Shown here piece after piece: positions 10,384-19,357 of a stretch of 64,000 nt of DNA. This DNA is from Liquorilactobacillus capillatus DSM 19910 (GTDB lineage Bacteria; Bacillota; Bacilli; Lactobacillales; Lactobacillaceae): positions 1 through 64,000 of the forward strand of contig NZ_AZEF01000002.1 of NCBI RefSeq assembly GCF_001434915.1. The letters run 5' to 3'. The notes beneath the pieces are model-generated. The model saw nothing but the letters and a program-made list of their open reading frames with translations, ran no database searches and had not been told where the DNA came from. How positions within the stretch are numbered: the first letter of the stretch is position 1; every line of letters starts with the position of its first letter. Made by a program: the position numbers and the translations under genes.

Positions 10384-11184
10384 ATGCTAGGGTCGTTAGT
10401 TTTTGCAATCTCTATTAATTACTTTTTGATACCAACACGATTAGGAGAAGGTGGAGTTACTGGTTTGACGACGATTGCCTACTACACACTCAAAATTCCA
10501 ACTTACCTGACTAATTTCGTCTTAAATGGTTTGTTGCTATTGGTTGGACTTAAGTTTTTAGACCGTAAAACAATTTTGCGTTCGTTGTGGGCAGTGGTGT
10601 GGCTGTCAATCTGGTTAAAATTACCTGTTGTCTATACTTATCACACTAATCAGACACTTATTCCAACTATGTTAGGTGGTGTTTTGACTGGGATTGCGAT
10701 GGGTTTAATTTTAAATGCAGGTGGTTCGATCGCGGGAAGTACAGTACTAGGTAGGATTTTGAATAAATATTTTGGGATCTCTATTGGTTCAGCAACGCTT
10801 TTTTTTGATCTGGCAGTAGCTATTCCAGCAATCTTTATTATCGGCTTTGAGAATATGCTTTTAACGGTACTTGAATTATATATCTCCGCGAAAATCACTA
10901 ATATGATGCTTGCTCGTTTTGGTGCTAAACGCGTATTGCAGGTCATTTCCAGTCGATATAGCGATATTGCCCAAGCAATCTCTGATAATCTGGGGCAAGG
11001 AGTTACAGTGGTGCAAGCATCCGGATTTTATAGTAAGACAGACCGACCAATTATTTATTTTATCTGTACACCACGAGAAATGGCACGTATTATTCCACTA
11101 CTCAAAGAAATCGATTCTAGTGCACTGATTATTACAGAAAATGTTCGTAGTGTACGTGCTAATGATCTCTATCGTTTACTCTAA
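10384..11184 (+). CDS. YitT family membrane protein (DUF161 plus DUF2179); true start probably upstream
   Basis: A polytopic protein with five or six N-terminal hydrophobic segments (LGEGGVTGLTTIAYY is a family hallmark) and a C-terminal DUF2179 domain (GVTVVQASGFY onward). Its function is unknown. The first ATG (10384) has no ribosome binding site, and the conserved N-terminus continues upstream as ARYRDLFYI. The only well-placed initiator is ATA at 10354, 9 bases after GAGGGGAG (10337-10344). A TAG at 10348-10350 blocks any longer in-frame protein. Either the gene uses an AUA start, perhaps by coupling to the small ORF ending at that TAG, or its start codon has mutated. A strong terminator follows. 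Confidence 0.85.
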   Translation: MLGSLVFAISINYFLIPTRLGEGGVTGLTTIAYYTLKIPTYLTNFVLNGLLLLVGLKFLDRKTILRSLWAVVWLSIWLKLPVVYTYHTNQTLIPTMLGGVLTGIAMGLILNAGGSIAGSTVLGRILNKYFGISIGSATLFFDLAVAIPAIFIIGFENMLLTVLELYISAKITNMMLARFGAKRVLQVISSRYSDIAQAISDNLGQGVTVVQASGFYSKTDRPIIYFICTPREMARIIPLLKEIDSSALIITENVRSVRANDLYRLL

Positions 11185-11240
11185 AATCCCCAAATTTTAT
11201 AATAATTATTGTTGATATACCTAATGTAATTTAATAGACG

Positions 11241-11281
11241 AGGTGAAGCGGAAATCCTTATCGCTTCACCTGGTTTTTTTT
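11241..11281 (+). terminator. Intrinsic terminator after yitT
   Basis: A perfect 10-bp stem, AGGTGAAGCG with CGCTTCACCT, with an 11-base loop is followed by GG and eight T. Confidence 0.93.
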
Positions 11282-11437
11282 ATTAATTTAAGTCTCAAAA
11301 GTTACACATATATACTCGGACTATAATGAGTAGTGCTGAAGTTTATTTGACAATATTAGAAAAGTGTTTAAAAATACGGATAATATAAGGTTTATTAAGG
11401 AGAGTTTTTTTAAAATTTTAAGTGTAAGGAGAATTAA

Positions 11438-12298
11438 ATGCGTAAGTTATTTGGTTTTTTTAAATATGAATATGGAATAATGCTATTGGTTGCAGTTTTG
11501 ACTTTATTGTTGTATTTAACCCAAACGATGTTCACGGATATTTTTGGTGCTGTTTCAATTCTGAGCTTGTTAGGCCTCGTGAGCGTCTTCGTTTTACCGG
11601 ATGTTTTGCTAACGTGGTTTATTATTCTAGCGATAATGGCAGGAATATTTACTATGATGGTAGGAATTGTATATTTACCACTTATTGAGAGACTTATTTT
11701 GGTCTGTACAATGCCATTCTTAGGGGGATTAGGAGTACTTGTCAAAGCATTGGGCGGAGTACGTGAATCTGCGCTTTCAAATAAAAGTAATATTATCAAT
11801 TATACTACCCATGTTAACTCTATAACTAAGCTAAAGAACAAAGATAACGCTGCTCGCTTCTATGAACGATATGTTAATTTCATCAATAAATTGGGTAGTA
11901 AGGAATTAACAGTAGGAGTGACATGTATTAATTGGGCACATAATAATCAGTACCGTCAACTTAACTATACTGAATACAAAAGAGTCTTAAAGGAGATAGC
12001 TGATGTTTTAAAAGCCCAGCGCTTACCAGATGAGGTTATCTGTTACATAGGTTCAGGCAGCTTTCTGATTTTTTCTTCTAAACTGGAAGAAGCGTTGGAA
12101 GAGAGTATTAGTCGAGCAGTCAGAAAAAGCATAGGTAAGATAAAGTATCAGGATCAAGGGGTGGAGCATAATTTGCAATATAAGTACGCTTACCAGACTG
12201 TTAATTATCGAAATGTAAAGAAATTTAAAAACTTTACGGACTTGACCAATAATTTAAAAAGACAGTTAGAGACAAAAATAGTTGTAGAGTATCAGTAG
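11438..12298 (+). CDS. Membrane protein with degenerate GGDEF domain, putative c-di-GMP receptor for EPS synthesis
   Basis: A 286-residue protein. Residues 1-105 hold about four hydrophobic segments, and residues 125-285 look like a GGDEF fold. ITKLKNKDNAARFYERY matches the start of GGDEF domains, and GSGSFLIFSS (205-214) occupies the place of GGDEF-FxxxLP, so catalytic acids are missing. RLPD (195-198) lies at the spacing expected of an RxxD c-di-GMP inhibitory site. From memory, Listeria PssE is a degenerate GGDEF c-di-GMP receptor in a similar locus. It begins a cluster with a tiny membrane protein, GT2 and GH8. A role as c-di-GMP sensor is inferred. Confidence 0.75.
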   Translation: MRKLFGFFKYEYGIMLLVAVLTLLLYLTQTMFTDIFGAVSILSLLGLVSVFVLPDVLLTWFIILAIMAGIFTMMVGIVYLPLIERLILVCTMPFLGGLGVLVKALGGVRESALSNKSNIINYTTHVNSITKLKNKDNAARFYERYVNFINKLGSKELTVGVTCINWAHNNQYRQLNYTEYKRVLKEIADVLKAQRLPDEVICYIGSGSFLIFSSKLEEALEESISRAVRKSIGKIKYQDQGVEHNLQYKYAYQTVNYRNVKKFKNFTDLTNNLKRQLETKIVVEYQ

Positions 12299-12314
12299 AA
12301 TTGAGGTAAATAAA

Positions 12315-12458
12315 GTGAGCTTAACAGATTTTTTCTTTGTATTAGCCGTTGTAATCAGCGTATTCTTTTCTTTTTGCACAGTTGTTTTTTTCATTTGCCA
12401 TCTAGTTGTTTACCATAGGATCAATAAAAATTTTAAGGCGGTAGAAAAAGATGATTAG
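12315..12458 (+). CDS. Small single-pass membrane protein of the EPS locus
   Basis: A 47-residue ORF with a GTG start. GAGGT lies 7 bases upstream, and the stop overlaps the start of the GT2 gene by 8 bases. The N-terminal two thirds are very hydrophobic (LTDFFFVLAVVISVFFSF...), followed by a short charged tail ending EKDD. Position, ribosome binding site and overlap all support a real gene. It may be a small partner subunit of the synthase, but no homologue is recognised. Confidence 0.75.
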   Translation: MSLTDFFFVLAVVISVFFSFCTVVFFICHLVVYHRINKNFKAVEKDD

Positions 12459-13761
12459 TCAAATTCTAATGATTGTAACTTTAATTTCGATCTGGTTCTC
12501 TTTGGCAATGTCTATCCTCATCTTAACAGGAGCTACCCATTTTTGGTTGAAAAATAGTCGGACTAAGACAGTGATTAAAAAGTTATCGCGATATCCTAAA
12601 GTCACGATCGTTGTGCCAGCTCATAACGAGGAAGTCGTTATTGCGCAAACCGTTACAGCAATTTTGAATATGAATTATCCACAGTCAAAAATTGAATTAT
12701 TACTTTTTGCAGATAATTGTGACGATAACACTTACGGCGTAATGCAGACCATTAGGCAATTCACGCAGTATCAAGAGAGGAATATTAAGGTAATAAGAAG
12801 AAAGGGTTCAGGTGGGAAAGCAGGAGTACTAAATGATGCTTTAGCAATGGCCCAAGGTGAATATATTGCTGTCTATGATGCTGACGCAATGCCGGAAAAA
12901 AATGCACTTTATTTTTTAATTGCAAAGACCTTAAAGGATCCAGAACACTATGTGGCCGCTTTTGGAAGAAACAAAACACGTAATGCAACACAGAATTTTT
13001 TGACGCGCTGTATCAATCAGGAAATAGTTGTCACGCAGCGCATCCAGCATATTGGTTTATGGCATTTATTTAAAATTGGAAGGATACCTGGAACGAATTT
13101 TATCATTAAGACAGATTTTGTGAAAAAAATTGGTGGCTGGCGGAATGGGGCACTAACTGAGGATACTGATATTTCTTTTAAAATAATGCAAAGCGGTAAG
13201 TTAATTGCTCTGGCTTACAACTCAGAAGCTTTTCAGCAAGAACCAGAAAGTTTAAAAACGTATTACATGCAACGTAAGCGCTGGGCTAAAGGAAATTATG
13301 AAGTTGTTATTGCTAATTTTAAACATCTTTTTGATAGAAGTAATTGGCGAGTTAAATTTGAGACATTCTATTATGTAGCTACGTTTCTGTGGTTTAATTG
13401 TGCAATAATCTTATCGGATATTATTTTTTCTGCCAATTTAGGAACACTTTTATTAGGAATATTTATTCCGAAGCTCACACTACCCTTCATGTTCTCGGCA
13501 AGTAATATTTATATTACCCAACTTTTATTTTTTAACTGGTCGCTGATGATATTGTTATATTTACTGCAAATCAGTATGGCTTTAGTTACGCAGTTTGGTC
13601 AAGCAACATCGGGACAAATATGGCTAGGTTTAGCTTCCTACTTCAGTTACTCACAGCTTTTTATTATTGTCTCTATTTCTGCAGTTTATTCAGTAATTAT
13701 AGATAAGTTTTTACGCCGTGACGGTAATGTATGGGTCAAAACAAAACGGTTTAATGATTGA
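12451..13761 (+). CDS. Processive family 2 glycosyltransferase (cellulose/chitin/hyaluronan synthase-like)
   Basis: A 436-residue inner-membrane synthase. One N-terminal membrane segment is followed by the GT-A domain with VVPAHNE (55-61), DAD (143-145), TED (236-238) and the processivity motif QRKRW (274-278), and then three or four C-terminal membrane segments. It should polymerise a beta-linked polysaccharide from a UDP-sugar and extrude it. It has no C-terminal PilZ domain, unlike BcsA, so c-di-GMP control, if any, would come through the upstream degenerate GGDEF protein. AAGGCGG lies 9 bases before ATG. The GH8 gene follows with overlapping signals. The polymer (cellulose-like, PNAG-like or other) cannot be decided. 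Confidence 0.9.
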   Translation: MISQILMIVTLISIWFSLAMSILILTGATHFWLKNSRTKTVIKKLSRYPKVTIVVPAHNEEVVIAQTVTAILNMNYPQSKIELLLFADNCDDNTYGVMQTIRQFTQYQERNIKVIRRKGSGGKAGVLNDALAMAQGEYIAVYDADAMPEKNALYFLIAKTLKDPEHYVAAFGRNKTRNATQNFLTRCINQEIVVTQRIQHIGLWHLFKIGRIPGTNFIIKTDFVKKIGGWRNGALTEDTDISFKIMQSGKLIALAYNSEAFQQEPESLKTYYMQRKRWAKGNYEVVIANFKHLFDRSNWRVKFETFYYVATFLWFNCAIILSDIIFSANLGTLLLGIFIPKLTLPFMFSASNIYITQLLFFNWSLMILLYLLQISMALVTQFGQATSGQIWLGLASYFSYSQLFIIVSISAVYSVIIDKFLRRDGNVWVKTKRFND

Positions 13762-13772
13762 AAGGAAAAGTT

Positions 13773-14897
13773 TTGAAAAAAAATATTTTGAATTATATTT
13801 TATTCATTTTTATTTTATTACTCTTTATTGGAGTTTTAGTCTGTGTACGGCTTAGTGATTCAACCAATGCTGAAAAGAGTCTTTATCAGCAGTGGCGAAC
13901 AGCGTTCTTGGTTATAGATAAACAAGATAAGAACACAGCTTATATTCAAACTAAGAGGAGCGGGCAAGAAAGAACAGTTCTATCTGAGGGGCAAGGATAC
14001 GGACTCTTGCTAACGGTGAAAGCAGCTCAATGTGGGTACGCAACACAAAAGGACTTTGATAAACTTGATAGGTATTATTTAAAAAACAGGGATGCAGGTA
14101 CAGCATTAATGTCATGGAAACAGACTATCTCAAAAAAAGGAATGATTAAGAAGTTCAAGAATAATGCAACAGATGGCGATTTGTACATTGCATATGCATT
14201 GATTGAAGCCGGGAAAAAATGGCCTAACCAAGCAAAAGATTATAATCAGCAAGCCAAGAAGATACTTACGGACCTATTAAAATATAATTATAATAGCGAA
14301 ACAAGGAGTCTAACTGTTGGAAATTGGGCGACAGATACCAGTGAATATAGTAATCTGCTTCGGACATCAGATGTTTTACCAGCACAATTTAATGAGTTTT
14401 ATCGCCTTACACAGAATAAAACGTGGTTATTGCTGAAAGATTCAATGCTACAAAAACTGCAAAGTTTAAGTCAGCAGAACAAAACAGGATTACTGCCAGA
14501 TTTTGCTTGGATTAAGAAAGAAAAAGTGATTCCAGTAAAACCTAAGGCTATTTCTTCAAGATATGATGGTTGTTATTATTATAATGCTTGTCGCATCCCG
14601 TATAATTTAGCACAAAGCCAAGCTAGTTTAAGTCAGCGCATCTTAGGTAAAATGATGAACTTCTTTATGACAGAAGAAACTATTACAGGTGGCTATCAGC
14701 TTAATGGAAAGAAACTAAATGACTATCAATCTGCAAGTTTTGCAGCACCCATTTTATTTGCTGCTCTGCATAATCAGAAATACTCTAAGCTGATCCAACA
14801 AGAAAAATTTATTTTTATACAAAAACTTGATGTCAATAATTATTATCAATCAACATTGGTAGTGCTGACGGCAATCAATGGTTTAAAGAATCATTGA
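13773..14897 (+). CDS. GH8 family beta-glycanase, membrane-anchored or secreted
   Basis: A 374-residue protein beginning with a signal-anchor or signal peptide (about residues 4-26). The GH8 signature runs through ATDGDLYIAY...W, with acid/base candidate E72 in LSEGQGYG and D134/D136 in the signature. A GH8 enzyme is the usual companion of bacterial cellulose-type synthases, trimming or releasing the nascent chain (BcsZ; PssZ in Listeria). Start choice: AAAGGA at 13761-13766 is 6 bases before TTG 13773. A TTG at 13758 overlaps the previous stop and has no ribosome binding site. Confidence 0.9.
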   Translation: MKKNILNYILFIFILLLFIGVLVCVRLSDSTNAEKSLYQQWRTAFLVIDKQDKNTAYIQTKRSGQERTVLSEGQGYGLLLTVKAAQCGYATQKDFDKLDRYYLKNRDAGTALMSWKQTISKKGMIKKFKNNATDGDLYIAYALIEAGKKWPNQAKDYNQQAKKILTDLLKYNYNSETRSLTVGNWATDTSEYSNLLRTSDVLPAQFNEFYRLTQNKTWLLLKDSMLQKLQSLSQQNKTGLLPDFAWIKKEKVIPVKPKAISSRYDGCYYYNACRIPYNLAQSQASLSQRILGKMMNFFMTEETITGGYQLNGKKLNDYQSASFAAPILFAALHNQKYSKLIQQEKFIFIQKLDVNNYYQSTLVVLTAINGLKNH

Positions 14898-15216
14898 TAG
14901 TCTCTTAAAGATTAAAACTGGAACTATGCTGTAAGTAGAAGGCAGGTTACGGTTTTATTTAATATCTGCAAACAAATTATTAGTTGAGCACGATAACTTG
15001 TACCTTGTTCAATGATCCAGAAAGCTGTATACTTTAGATACTAAAAAATTAAACATAAAGAAGCCTGTGTGATTAGGAAAATATATTAAATGTATTTTTT
15101 CCATTCTTTTTGTAAATAATAAGTTGGAGATTACTCTACTGCTTGTATATAGATAAAGCGCTTAAATAAGCAAATTCAAAATAATATAGTGACAGTAGCG
15201 GTGTTAGTGTGGGATC
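14898..15216. other. Intergenic region between convergent GH8 and CHAD genes
   Basis: This 319-base AT-rich gap contains no ORF with a ribosome binding site. An AAAGCGCTTA motif (15156-15165) resembles the core of a cre box, but it lies between convergent genes and is probably fortuitous. No clear terminator hairpin was found. Confidence 0.4.
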
Positions 15217-16029
15217 TTAAGGCGTTTTTACGTCCTGTCCATTTTTCAGTGGGGTATTAAATATCTTCTGCTGAGTGTGAGCGATTGTTAAGATAAGTTT
15301 TTGAACAGCTTTATTATCGGCGCGTTTTGCAAAGTGACATAACGAAGTATAATTAACATGTGCATCAGTGATAATTCCGCAAGTACTTTGGATCTCTTTA
15401 GCATGTTTGGCAATCTTTAGGCTGTTCTTAGGAAGTAGATCTGTAAAGTAAGTTGCTGCATAACGTAAAGTTTTAGCCTGTTTGCGCAGTCGGTGAACAT
15501 GAGGGTAATCTTTAAAATTCAGTCGTTGATAGTGTTTGAAGAGTTTCTTCTTGCGGCGGTGTAATTCTTGTGAAATATAATGAGACCAAGCTGAATGTTT
15601 GGTGAAATTTAAAGTGTTAAATTGTTTCTTGACTCGTGTGAGAGCAGTAGCTAGTTTTTGCTGTTTTGGTGGAGCTAAGATCGCATGCATTTCCTTTTCA
15701 CGTTTAGTATGCAAGATTTGAAAAAGCTGATAATAATGAGTGCTCTCTTTAAAGTGTTTAGCAGCAAACTCACCAGTGTTTATAATCAAGACATCAAGGT
15801 CGCGTAAAGAACTGAAAAGTTTGGCAGCTTGGCTAAGATTATGATCGATAGTAGTGTAGGTTGTTTCCGGCAGCTTGCGTTTTAGAAATTTAAATAAACC
15901 ACGAAGTGTTCGAAGTGTAACTCTTAGATCATGGATACGTTCTGGATCGTAGGGATTATTTTTAAAACGAATCAGTTCAGTTTGAATTGAAGCATATTGC
16001 TGTTGTAAAATTAATTGGATAGTTGTCAT
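15217..16029 (-). CDS. CHAD domain-containing protein
   Basis: A 270-residue, strongly basic, all-helical protein with the features of the CHAD family: repeated HxxRxxxRxxR-type segments such as RIHDLRVTLRTLRG near residue 33 and HRLRKQAKTLRYAATYF near residue 180. CHAD domains in other bacteria associate with polyphosphate; a polyphosphate-binding role is known family behaviour, not shown here. There is no signal peptide or membrane segment. The gene is divergent from the GT-C-like gene. AAAGGGG lies upstream of the ATG. Confidence 0.85.
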   Translation of the reverse strand: MTTIQLILQQQYASIQTELIRFKNNPYDPERIHDLRVTLRTLRGLFKFLKRKLPETTYTTIDHNLSQAAKLFSSLRDLDVLIINTGEFAAKHFKESTHYYQLFQILHTKREKEMHAILAPPKQQKLATALTRVKKQFNTLNFTKHSAWSHYISQELHRRKKKLFKHYQRLNFKDYPHVHRLRKQAKTLRYAATYFTDLLPKNSLKIAKHAKEIQSTCGIITDAHVNYTSLCHFAKRADNKAVQKLILTIAHTQQKIFNTPLKNGQDVKTP

Positions 16030-16240
16030 TGTAAACGACCCCTTTTCCTAAGTTAACGAGCAAATGAATGCTGAAGTTTGAATTAAATGAATACCTTTTT
16101 AGAAAGTGTATAAAAAAAGTAACACTAAGGCAAATAATTTGCGTGAAGTTGGTCTAAACTAATGTAAAAAAATAGTTAATACAATATGACATATAGAGAA
16201 TTATAGTTTGAAGAAAGATTTATTAGATAGTTTTTCACTG

Positions 16241-16266
16241 TTGATAACTTAAGTGGCAGTTATCAA
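16241..16266. promoter_or_regulatory. Inverted repeat upstream of the GT-C-like gene
   Basis: TTGATAACT and AGTTATCAA are exact 9-base inverted arms separated by 8 bases, ending about 47 bases before the ATG of the next gene. It may be a repressor operator or a 5' UTR hairpin. No regulator is assigned. Confidence 0.5.
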
Positions 16267-16313
16267 TGAAAGATCGGCTAGTGTTAACAAATTAAATTTT
16301 TATAGGAGTAGAT

Positions 16314-17516
16314 ATGACTAGAATAGAAGAAAAGATAATTGATTTTATAATTGATAAGAGAATTATTTTATTGGGTGCAGTTGTAACTGTATTAGCAATT
16401 TGGATTAGGATAGGCGGAGCGGATTTGGTTTCTACAGATGCTAGAGTCTTCTTGTTACCATGGTTTGATGTGATCGATCACCATGGCGGTCTTGCATCTT
16501 TAGGAGAACAAGTAGGTGATTATAATATTCCTTATCAGACTATAATCGCATTGATGACATATTTACCATTCAAGCCGTTATATATGTATAAAATTGTTTC
16601 CGTCTTCTTTGATTTTGTTTTAGCCATCGCAAGTGGGTTATGCGCAATGGAATTGAAGCAGAAAAGGTCATTAAAATTATTTACGTTTGTTTATGCAACG
16701 GTATTGATGTTACCAACAGTGATATGGAATTCAGCATACTGGGGGCAGTGCGATTCAATTTTTGTTGCGTTCACGGTGCTGGCAGTACTCTTTTTACATA
16801 GAGACAAACCGATCGTTAGTTTTATTTTCCTAGGATTAGCCTTTTCATTTAAGTTACAGACGATTTTTATTGTTCCTTTCTTTATTTACATCTATTTAGT
16901 AAAGAAGAATTACAGTGTTTTCCATTTCTTGCTCGTCCCAGCGGTGATGTACTTAATGTGTGTACCGAGTTTTATTTTTGGTCGTAATTTTATGGCTCCT
17001 TTTGAAATTTATACTTCACAAACAGATACTTATCATAACTTGCAGATGAACTTTATGAATCTTTGGTCGATCGTTGGTGGGAAACAGTATGATATTTTAA
17101 AAGATTTTGCATCATTGTTAACTATTTTTATTCTTGGGGCAGGCTTGGTGTGGTTCTTGGGTAAGAAGAACCTTCTGCATAGTGATAAATTCTTTTTAGA
17201 AATCCTAGTTTGGACCATCTGGACCAGCGTAATGTTTTTACCAAGCATGCATGACCGTTATGCTTATATGTTGGATATTTTTTTGGTCATATTAGCATTC
17301 AAAGATAAAAGATTCAGTTTATTTGCATGTATCTCCATTGGGATTAGCATGCTTGAATATAGTGCCCTTTTATTCGGAACAGAGGCAGGTCAAGTGGAGA
17401 TAGGCATCGGTTATTTAACTGCATATGCAGTTTATACGTATTCTTTGATGAAAATGATGAGAATTACTGTTGAGAGTAAAGTTGGGGCTGAAAAAAAGTA
17501 TAGACGAAGTCATTGA
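16314..17516 (+). CDS. Polytopic GT-C-like glycosyltransferase
   Basis: A 400-residue integral membrane protein with about nine or ten hydrophobic segments. After the first segment comes an acidic loop (GGADLVSTDARVFLLPWF) with the Asp expected in GT-C enzymes, and VIWNSAYWGQCDSIF is a block seen in mannosyltransferase-like GT-C proteins. Such enzymes use lipid-linked sugar donors on the outer membrane face. Substrate and product are unknown. It is monocistronic and is followed by a long bidirectional terminator. Confidence 0.7.
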   Translation: MTRIEEKIIDFIIDKRIILLGAVVTVLAIWIRIGGADLVSTDARVFLLPWFDVIDHHGGLASLGEQVGDYNIPYQTIIALMTYLPFKPLYMYKIVSVFFDFVLAIASGLCAMELKQKRSLKLFTFVYATVLMLPTVIWNSAYWGQCDSIFVAFTVLAVLFLHRDKPIVSFIFLGLAFSFKLQTIFIVPFFIYIYLVKKNYSVFHFLLVPAVMYLMCVPSFIFGRNFMAPFEIYTSQTDTYHNLQMNFMNLWSIVGGKQYDILKDFASLLTIFILGAGLVWFLGKKNLLHSDKFFLEILVWTIWTSVMFLPSMHDRYAYMLDIFLVILAFKDKRFSLFACISIGISMLEYSALLFGTEAGQVEIGIGYLTAYAVYTYSLMKMMRITVESKVGAEKKYRRSH

Positions 17517-17540
17517 TAAATTCGAATATTTGATAGTCTA

Positions 17541-17591
17541 AAAAAGATAGTATTGGATCAAAAAATGTATTTGATCTGATACTATCTTTTT
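17541..17591. terminator. Long bidirectional terminator
   Basis: AAAAAGATAGTAT and GATCAAA on the left pair with TTTGATC and ATACTATCTTTTT on the right, with one two-base mismatch. A-run and T-run flanks let it serve both the GT-C-like gene (+) and treA (-). Confidence 0.9.
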
Positions 17592-17645
17592 ATTTATATC
17601 GATTTAAATATGCATTTTTCTTTAAACTGGGAATCTGATCTCTGA

Positions 17646-19316
17646 TTAGATAAACTTAACAGCTAAAGCTTCATAAGGGCGCAATGTTAGTTCAGTGCCA
17701 ATATTGGTTAATGAATTGACATAGTTAGAGAGTAGTAGCTTAACTGGTCTGTTCTGATATTGGTGCGGAATGGTGATCTTCTTTGGCTCGCCGTAGAAAT
17801 TATTAATGACGATCATTTGTTCACAGTGATCATCTTTTTGCAAATAACGTTCGTATGCCAATACTTGAGAGTCATCCTTAAGGAGACCTTTAAAATGACC
17901 ATTTGAGATCAGCTTCTCAGTTTTTCGAAGTTTGATCAGCTGTTGATAGTATTTGAAGATTTCACCGTGGGCTAATTCGTCCCTCACATTAATGGTTTCT
18001 TGATCTGTGGGGCGTAACCAAGGAGTGCCAGTTGAAAAGCCAGCATTGGATGTATTGTCCCAATGCATGGGCACCCGGGCATTATCGCGTGATTTAGTGC
18101 GGACCAAGTCAAAGGCTTCCTGCGAAGACATCCCTTTTTGCATCAGTTCATGATAAGCATTTAGACTCTCGATATCAACATATTCATCGAGAGAACGATA
18201 TTTAGGATCGACCATCCCAATTTCTTCACCCATATAAATATAGGGCGTCCCACGCATTAAGTGAATAGCGGTTGCTAACAGCTCGGCTGATTTTTCTCGA
18301 TATTTGGTGGGATCTCCAAAACGGTTGAGTGCCCATGGCTGATCATGATTATTCCAAAAGAGTGCGTTCCAACCGCCGCCGTGGTCCATCTTAGTTTGCC
18401 ATTCAAATAACAGTGATTTTAACTTCTTAAAGTTAAAAGGGGTGCGTGACCATTTTTGCCCATCTTTATAATCGACCTTAAGATGATGGAAGGTGAAGAC
18501 CATTGATAATTCATTTTCAGTGGGATTGGAATATTCAAGGCAGTTCTTGATACTAGTCGAGGACATCTCACCAACTGTAATTGTCGCAGGATCTTGTCCA
18601 AAGCTAGAATGATTAAGTTCCTTTAAATACTGATGAACGATCGGCGTATCGGTATAAAGTGTCTTTTCTTGGAGAGGGTTCTCAGAGTCAACAAGCTTTT
18701 CATTTTTTCCTGTAACATTGATAACATCAAAGCGAAAACCTTGAACACCTTTGTTACGCCAGAAGTTAACGACTGAAGCGGCTTCCTTACGAACCGCCGG
18801 ATTGTGCCAGTCAAGGTCAGCCTGAGTTTTGTCATATAAGTGGAGATAGTAAAGATCACTTTGACCGAATTTAGCCCAAGCTGAACCACCGAATTTAGAT
18901 TGCCAGTTAGTTGGTAAGGAACCATCTTTTTTAGCCGGACGTAAATAAAAGTATTTTTGATATTTTTTATCTCCTGCTAGAGCTTTTTGAAACCATTCAT
19001 GTTCAGTTGAACAATGATTGAGTACCATATCAAGCATTACACCAACATGAATCTTTTTTAAGGCAGCAACTAATTCTTTGAAGTCGTCCATTGTTCCAAA
19101 CTTAGGATCAATTTGGTAATAATCAGCAATGTCATAGCCGTTATCATTTTGGGGTGAAACGAAAAATGGATTAAACCAGATCATGTTGATATTTAGCCTT
19201 GCAAGATAGTCAATTTTATTAATTATTCCACGTAAATCTCCAATTCCATCACCGTTACTATCATAAAATGATTTCGGATAAATTTGATAAATAACTTTAT
19301 TTCCTAAATTTGTCAT
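17646..19316 (-). CDS. treA: GH13 trehalose-6-phosphate hydrolase
   Basis: A 556-residue cytoplasmic enzyme expected to split trehalose 6-phosphate into glucose and glucose 6-phosphate. GH13 motifs are complete: nucleophile D197 in FRFDVIN, acid/base E250 in VGEMSS and D325 in NNHDQPW. Blocks FTFHHLKVDY and GGGWNALFWNNHDQP resemble known TreA proteins more than oligo-1,6-glucosidases. GGAGG lies directly upstream. It is transcribed after treR on the minus strand, divergent from the trehalose PTS gene, and this context settles the substrate. Confidence 0.92.
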   Translation of the reverse strand: MTNLGNKVIYQIYPKSFYDSNGDGIGDLRGIINKIDYLARLNINMIWFNPFFVSPQNDNGYDIADYYQIDPKFGTMDDFKELVAALKKIHVGVMLDMVLNHCSTEHEWFQKALAGDKKYQKYFYLRPAKKDGSLPTNWQSKFGGSAWAKFGQSDLYYLHLYDKTQADLDWHNPAVRKEAASVVNFWRNKGVQGFRFDVINVTGKNEKLVDSENPLQEKTLYTDTPIVHQYLKELNHSSFGQDPATITVGEMSSTSIKNCLEYSNPTENELSMVFTFHHLKVDYKDGQKWSRTPFNFKKLKSLLFEWQTKMDHGGGWNALFWNNHDQPWALNRFGDPTKYREKSAELLATAIHLMRGTPYIYMGEEIGMVDPKYRSLDEYVDIESLNAYHELMQKGMSSQEAFDLVRTKSRDNARVPMHWDNTSNAGFSTGTPWLRPTDQETINVRDELAHGEIFKYYQQLIKLRKTEKLISNGHFKGLLKDDSQVLAYERYLQKDDHCEQMIVINNFYGEPKKITIPHQYQNRPVKLLLSNYVNSLTNIGTELTLRPYEALAVKFI

Positions 19317-19357
19317 TAAAAGGACCTCCTTAACTAAGTTAAAATTTTTAGTATAAC

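Noticed and set aside
12451-13761. Interpretation of the GT2 as a complete cellulose synthase BcsA
   Set aside because: It lacks the PilZ domain and the extra membrane segments, so only a general processive GT2 assignment is justified.
15156-15165. AAAGCGCTTA as a cre site
   Set aside because: It lies between convergent genes, about 1.1 kb from the nearest plus-strand start, so a regulatory role is unlikely.
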